From positions 1-64,000 of the forward strand of contig CAVZVZ010000009.1 in assembly GCA_963778895.1 (NCBI GenBank): a stretch of DNA of 64,000 nt, in the 5' to 3' direction. Position 1 is the stretch's first letter. The number at the start of each line of letters is the position of its first letter. A program made the translations under genes and the position numbers. This document shows, one piece after another, positions 63,233-64,000 of the stretch. This DNA comes from CAVZVZ01 sp963778895. GTDB lineage: Bacteria; Actinomycetota; Acidimicrobiia; Acidimicrobiales; Acidimicrobilacustridaceae. Below the pieces are notes generated by a model. It made no database searches, was not told the origin of the DNA, and worked only from the letters and a program-made list of their open reading frames with translations.

Positions 63233-64000
63233 TCAGGCCGGAGGGGTGGCGTCGCCCTCGGCGGCCGGGGGTTCCGGGCTCACCTCAGGCGTCTCACCAG
63301 CAACATCAGCCTCATTGGCCGCTTCTGGCACACCAGCAACATCAGCCTCAGCAGCACCAGGTTCGGCGGGCTCGGCGGGCTCGGCCGGGGTCTCGGGCGC
63401 CGCAGTTTCGGTGCCTTCGAGGTACTCGGGCCAGGCCTGCTCGGGCTCGCCGTCGGTGGTCGGGCCGATGTAGTTGCCTTCTTCGTCGTAGGCGTGCTCG
63501 CCGAAATGTTCTTGGTACTCGGCCGCCACCACGCCGCCTTCGGCGGCCTGCTTGATCGAGAGGCTGATCCGGCGGCGCTGGAGGTCGAGGTCGATGATCT
63601 TGACCCACAGCTCCTCGCCCGGGGTGACGACCTGCTCGGGCAGATCGACGTGGTGCGCCGACATCTCCGAGATGTGCACCAGACCCTCGATACCGTCTCC
63701 GACCTGCACGAACGCACCGAACGGGACGAGCTTGGTGACCCGGCCGTACACGAGCTCGCCCACCCGGTGATTGGTGGCGAACTCCTGCCACGGATCCTGC
63801 TGGGTGGCCTTCAGCGAGAGGCTGATGCGCTCCCGATCCAGATCGACGTCGAGCACCTGCACCTCGACCTCGTCGCCCACCTGGACGACCGAGCCGGGGT
63901 GGTCGACGTGCTTCCACGACAGCTCCGACACGTGGATGAGCCCGTCCATGCCGCCGAGATCCACGAAGGCGCCGAAGTTCACGACCGACGACACCACGCC
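63233..64000 (-). CDS. rpsA: 30S ribosomal protein S1, 3' part
   Basis: The gene runs off the right edge; the last 255 codons are visible. Two complete S1 domains are present: VVNFGAFVDLGGMDGLIHVSELSW to RERISLSLKATQQDPW, and GRVTKLVPFGAFVQVGDGIEGLVHISEMSAHHVD to RRRISLSIKQAAEG. The acidic Glu/Ala/Pro-rich tail of about 90 residues has short repeats (EADVAG twice, EPAEPAEP). S1 binds mRNA at the 30S subunit. In many actinobacteria coaE follows rpsA closely; here 11.7 kb lie between. Confidence 0.93.
   Translation of the reverse strand, partial: GVVSSVVNFGAFVDLGGMDGLIHVSELSWKHVDHPGSVVQVGDEVEVQVLDVDLDRERISLSLKATQQDPWQEFATNHRVGELVYGRVTKLVPFGAFVQVGDGIEGLVHISEMSAHHVDLPEQVVTPGEELWVKIIDLDLQRRRISLSIKQAAEGGVVAAEYQEHFGEHAYDEEGNYIGPTTDGEPEQAWPEYLEGTETAAPETPAEPAEPAEPGAAEADVAGVPEAANEADVAGETPEVSPEPPAAEGDATPPA

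Noticed and set aside
63290..63360. CRISPR-like or minisatellite repeat
   Set aside because: The two near-identical 20-base units (caccagcaacatcagcctca) lie within the Ala/Glu-rich tail of rpsA and encode a repeated peptide. No array of spacers is present.

Overview
The window is GC-rich chromosomal DNA with frequent GTG and TTG starts, many 1- to 4-base stop/start overlaps and several apparently leaderless promoters. Gene content and order (rapZ, then gap-pgk-tpiA-secG; coaE, uvrB, uvrA; rpsA; LuxR-type LAL regulator; Actinobacteria-style Tad pilus; dprE2-like reductase) point to an actinobacterium. The Acidimicrobiia are my best guess, but that placement is inference: no rRNA or other decisive marker lies in the window.

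Layout. Bases 1-16.4 kb are an accessory stretch ending at the 3' end of a tRNA-Leu(GAG) gene (16441-16524, minus strand). A degenerate copy of the tRNA 3' end lies at 77-102, and two other tRNA-3'-like fragments lie at 8704 and 14640, the latter directly after the tail of a serine recombinase. The stretch holds unrelated single genes (a DUF4242-cyclase fusion, VOC protein, epoxide hydrolase, metallo-beta-lactamase-fold protein, sulfotransferase, lipoprotein, RCC1/Calx-beta surface protein, LAL regulator, a protein with an internally duplicated Cys-rich domain) and decayed remnants (subtilase, GDT1 transporter, cyclase-hydrolase). This looks like a worn integration hot spot.

From 16.7 to 30.7 kb is a housekeeping block: dienelactone hydrolase, solute-binding lipoprotein, secG, tpiA, pgk, gap, a membrane glycosyltransferase-like protein, rapZ, two methyltransferases, uvrC, a GT-C membrane protein and nadA. 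The position between rapZ and gap, where actinobacteria usually carry yvcK and whiA, holds the membrane protein instead.

From 30.7 to 40.6 kb is one tightly packed plus-strand operon for a pseudaminic-acid-type nonulosonic acid: pseB, pseC, pseI, pseG, an SpsF-type cytidylyltransferase fused to a GNAT (PseH-like) domain, an N-acetyl sugar amidotransferase (PseA/WbpG type) with its own hisH2-hisF2 pair, a Pse-associated methylase and a flippase. It predicts a lipid-linked glycan carrying an acetamidino-modified sugar. Convergent minus-strand genes (unknown protein, GT2 enzyme, initiating sugar-phosphate transferase) complete a surface-glycan locus.

From 42 to 50.9 kb come uvrA, a uvrB broken and joined in frame to the tail of a membrane protein, a heavily frameshifted GT-C gene and dprE2. 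From 50.9 to 64 kb come coaE, a two-component pair, two Flp pilins, a GT-C membrane protein, the Tad genes (tadC, a VWA-TadB fusion, tadA, tadZ, cpaB) and the 3' end of rpsA. The Tad block sits between rpsA and coaE, which are usually close neighbours.

Over ten genes, including housekeeping ones, carry single-base frameshifts, several at short repeats. Many are probably sequence or assembly errors; the subtilase and GDT1 remnants look truly decayed.
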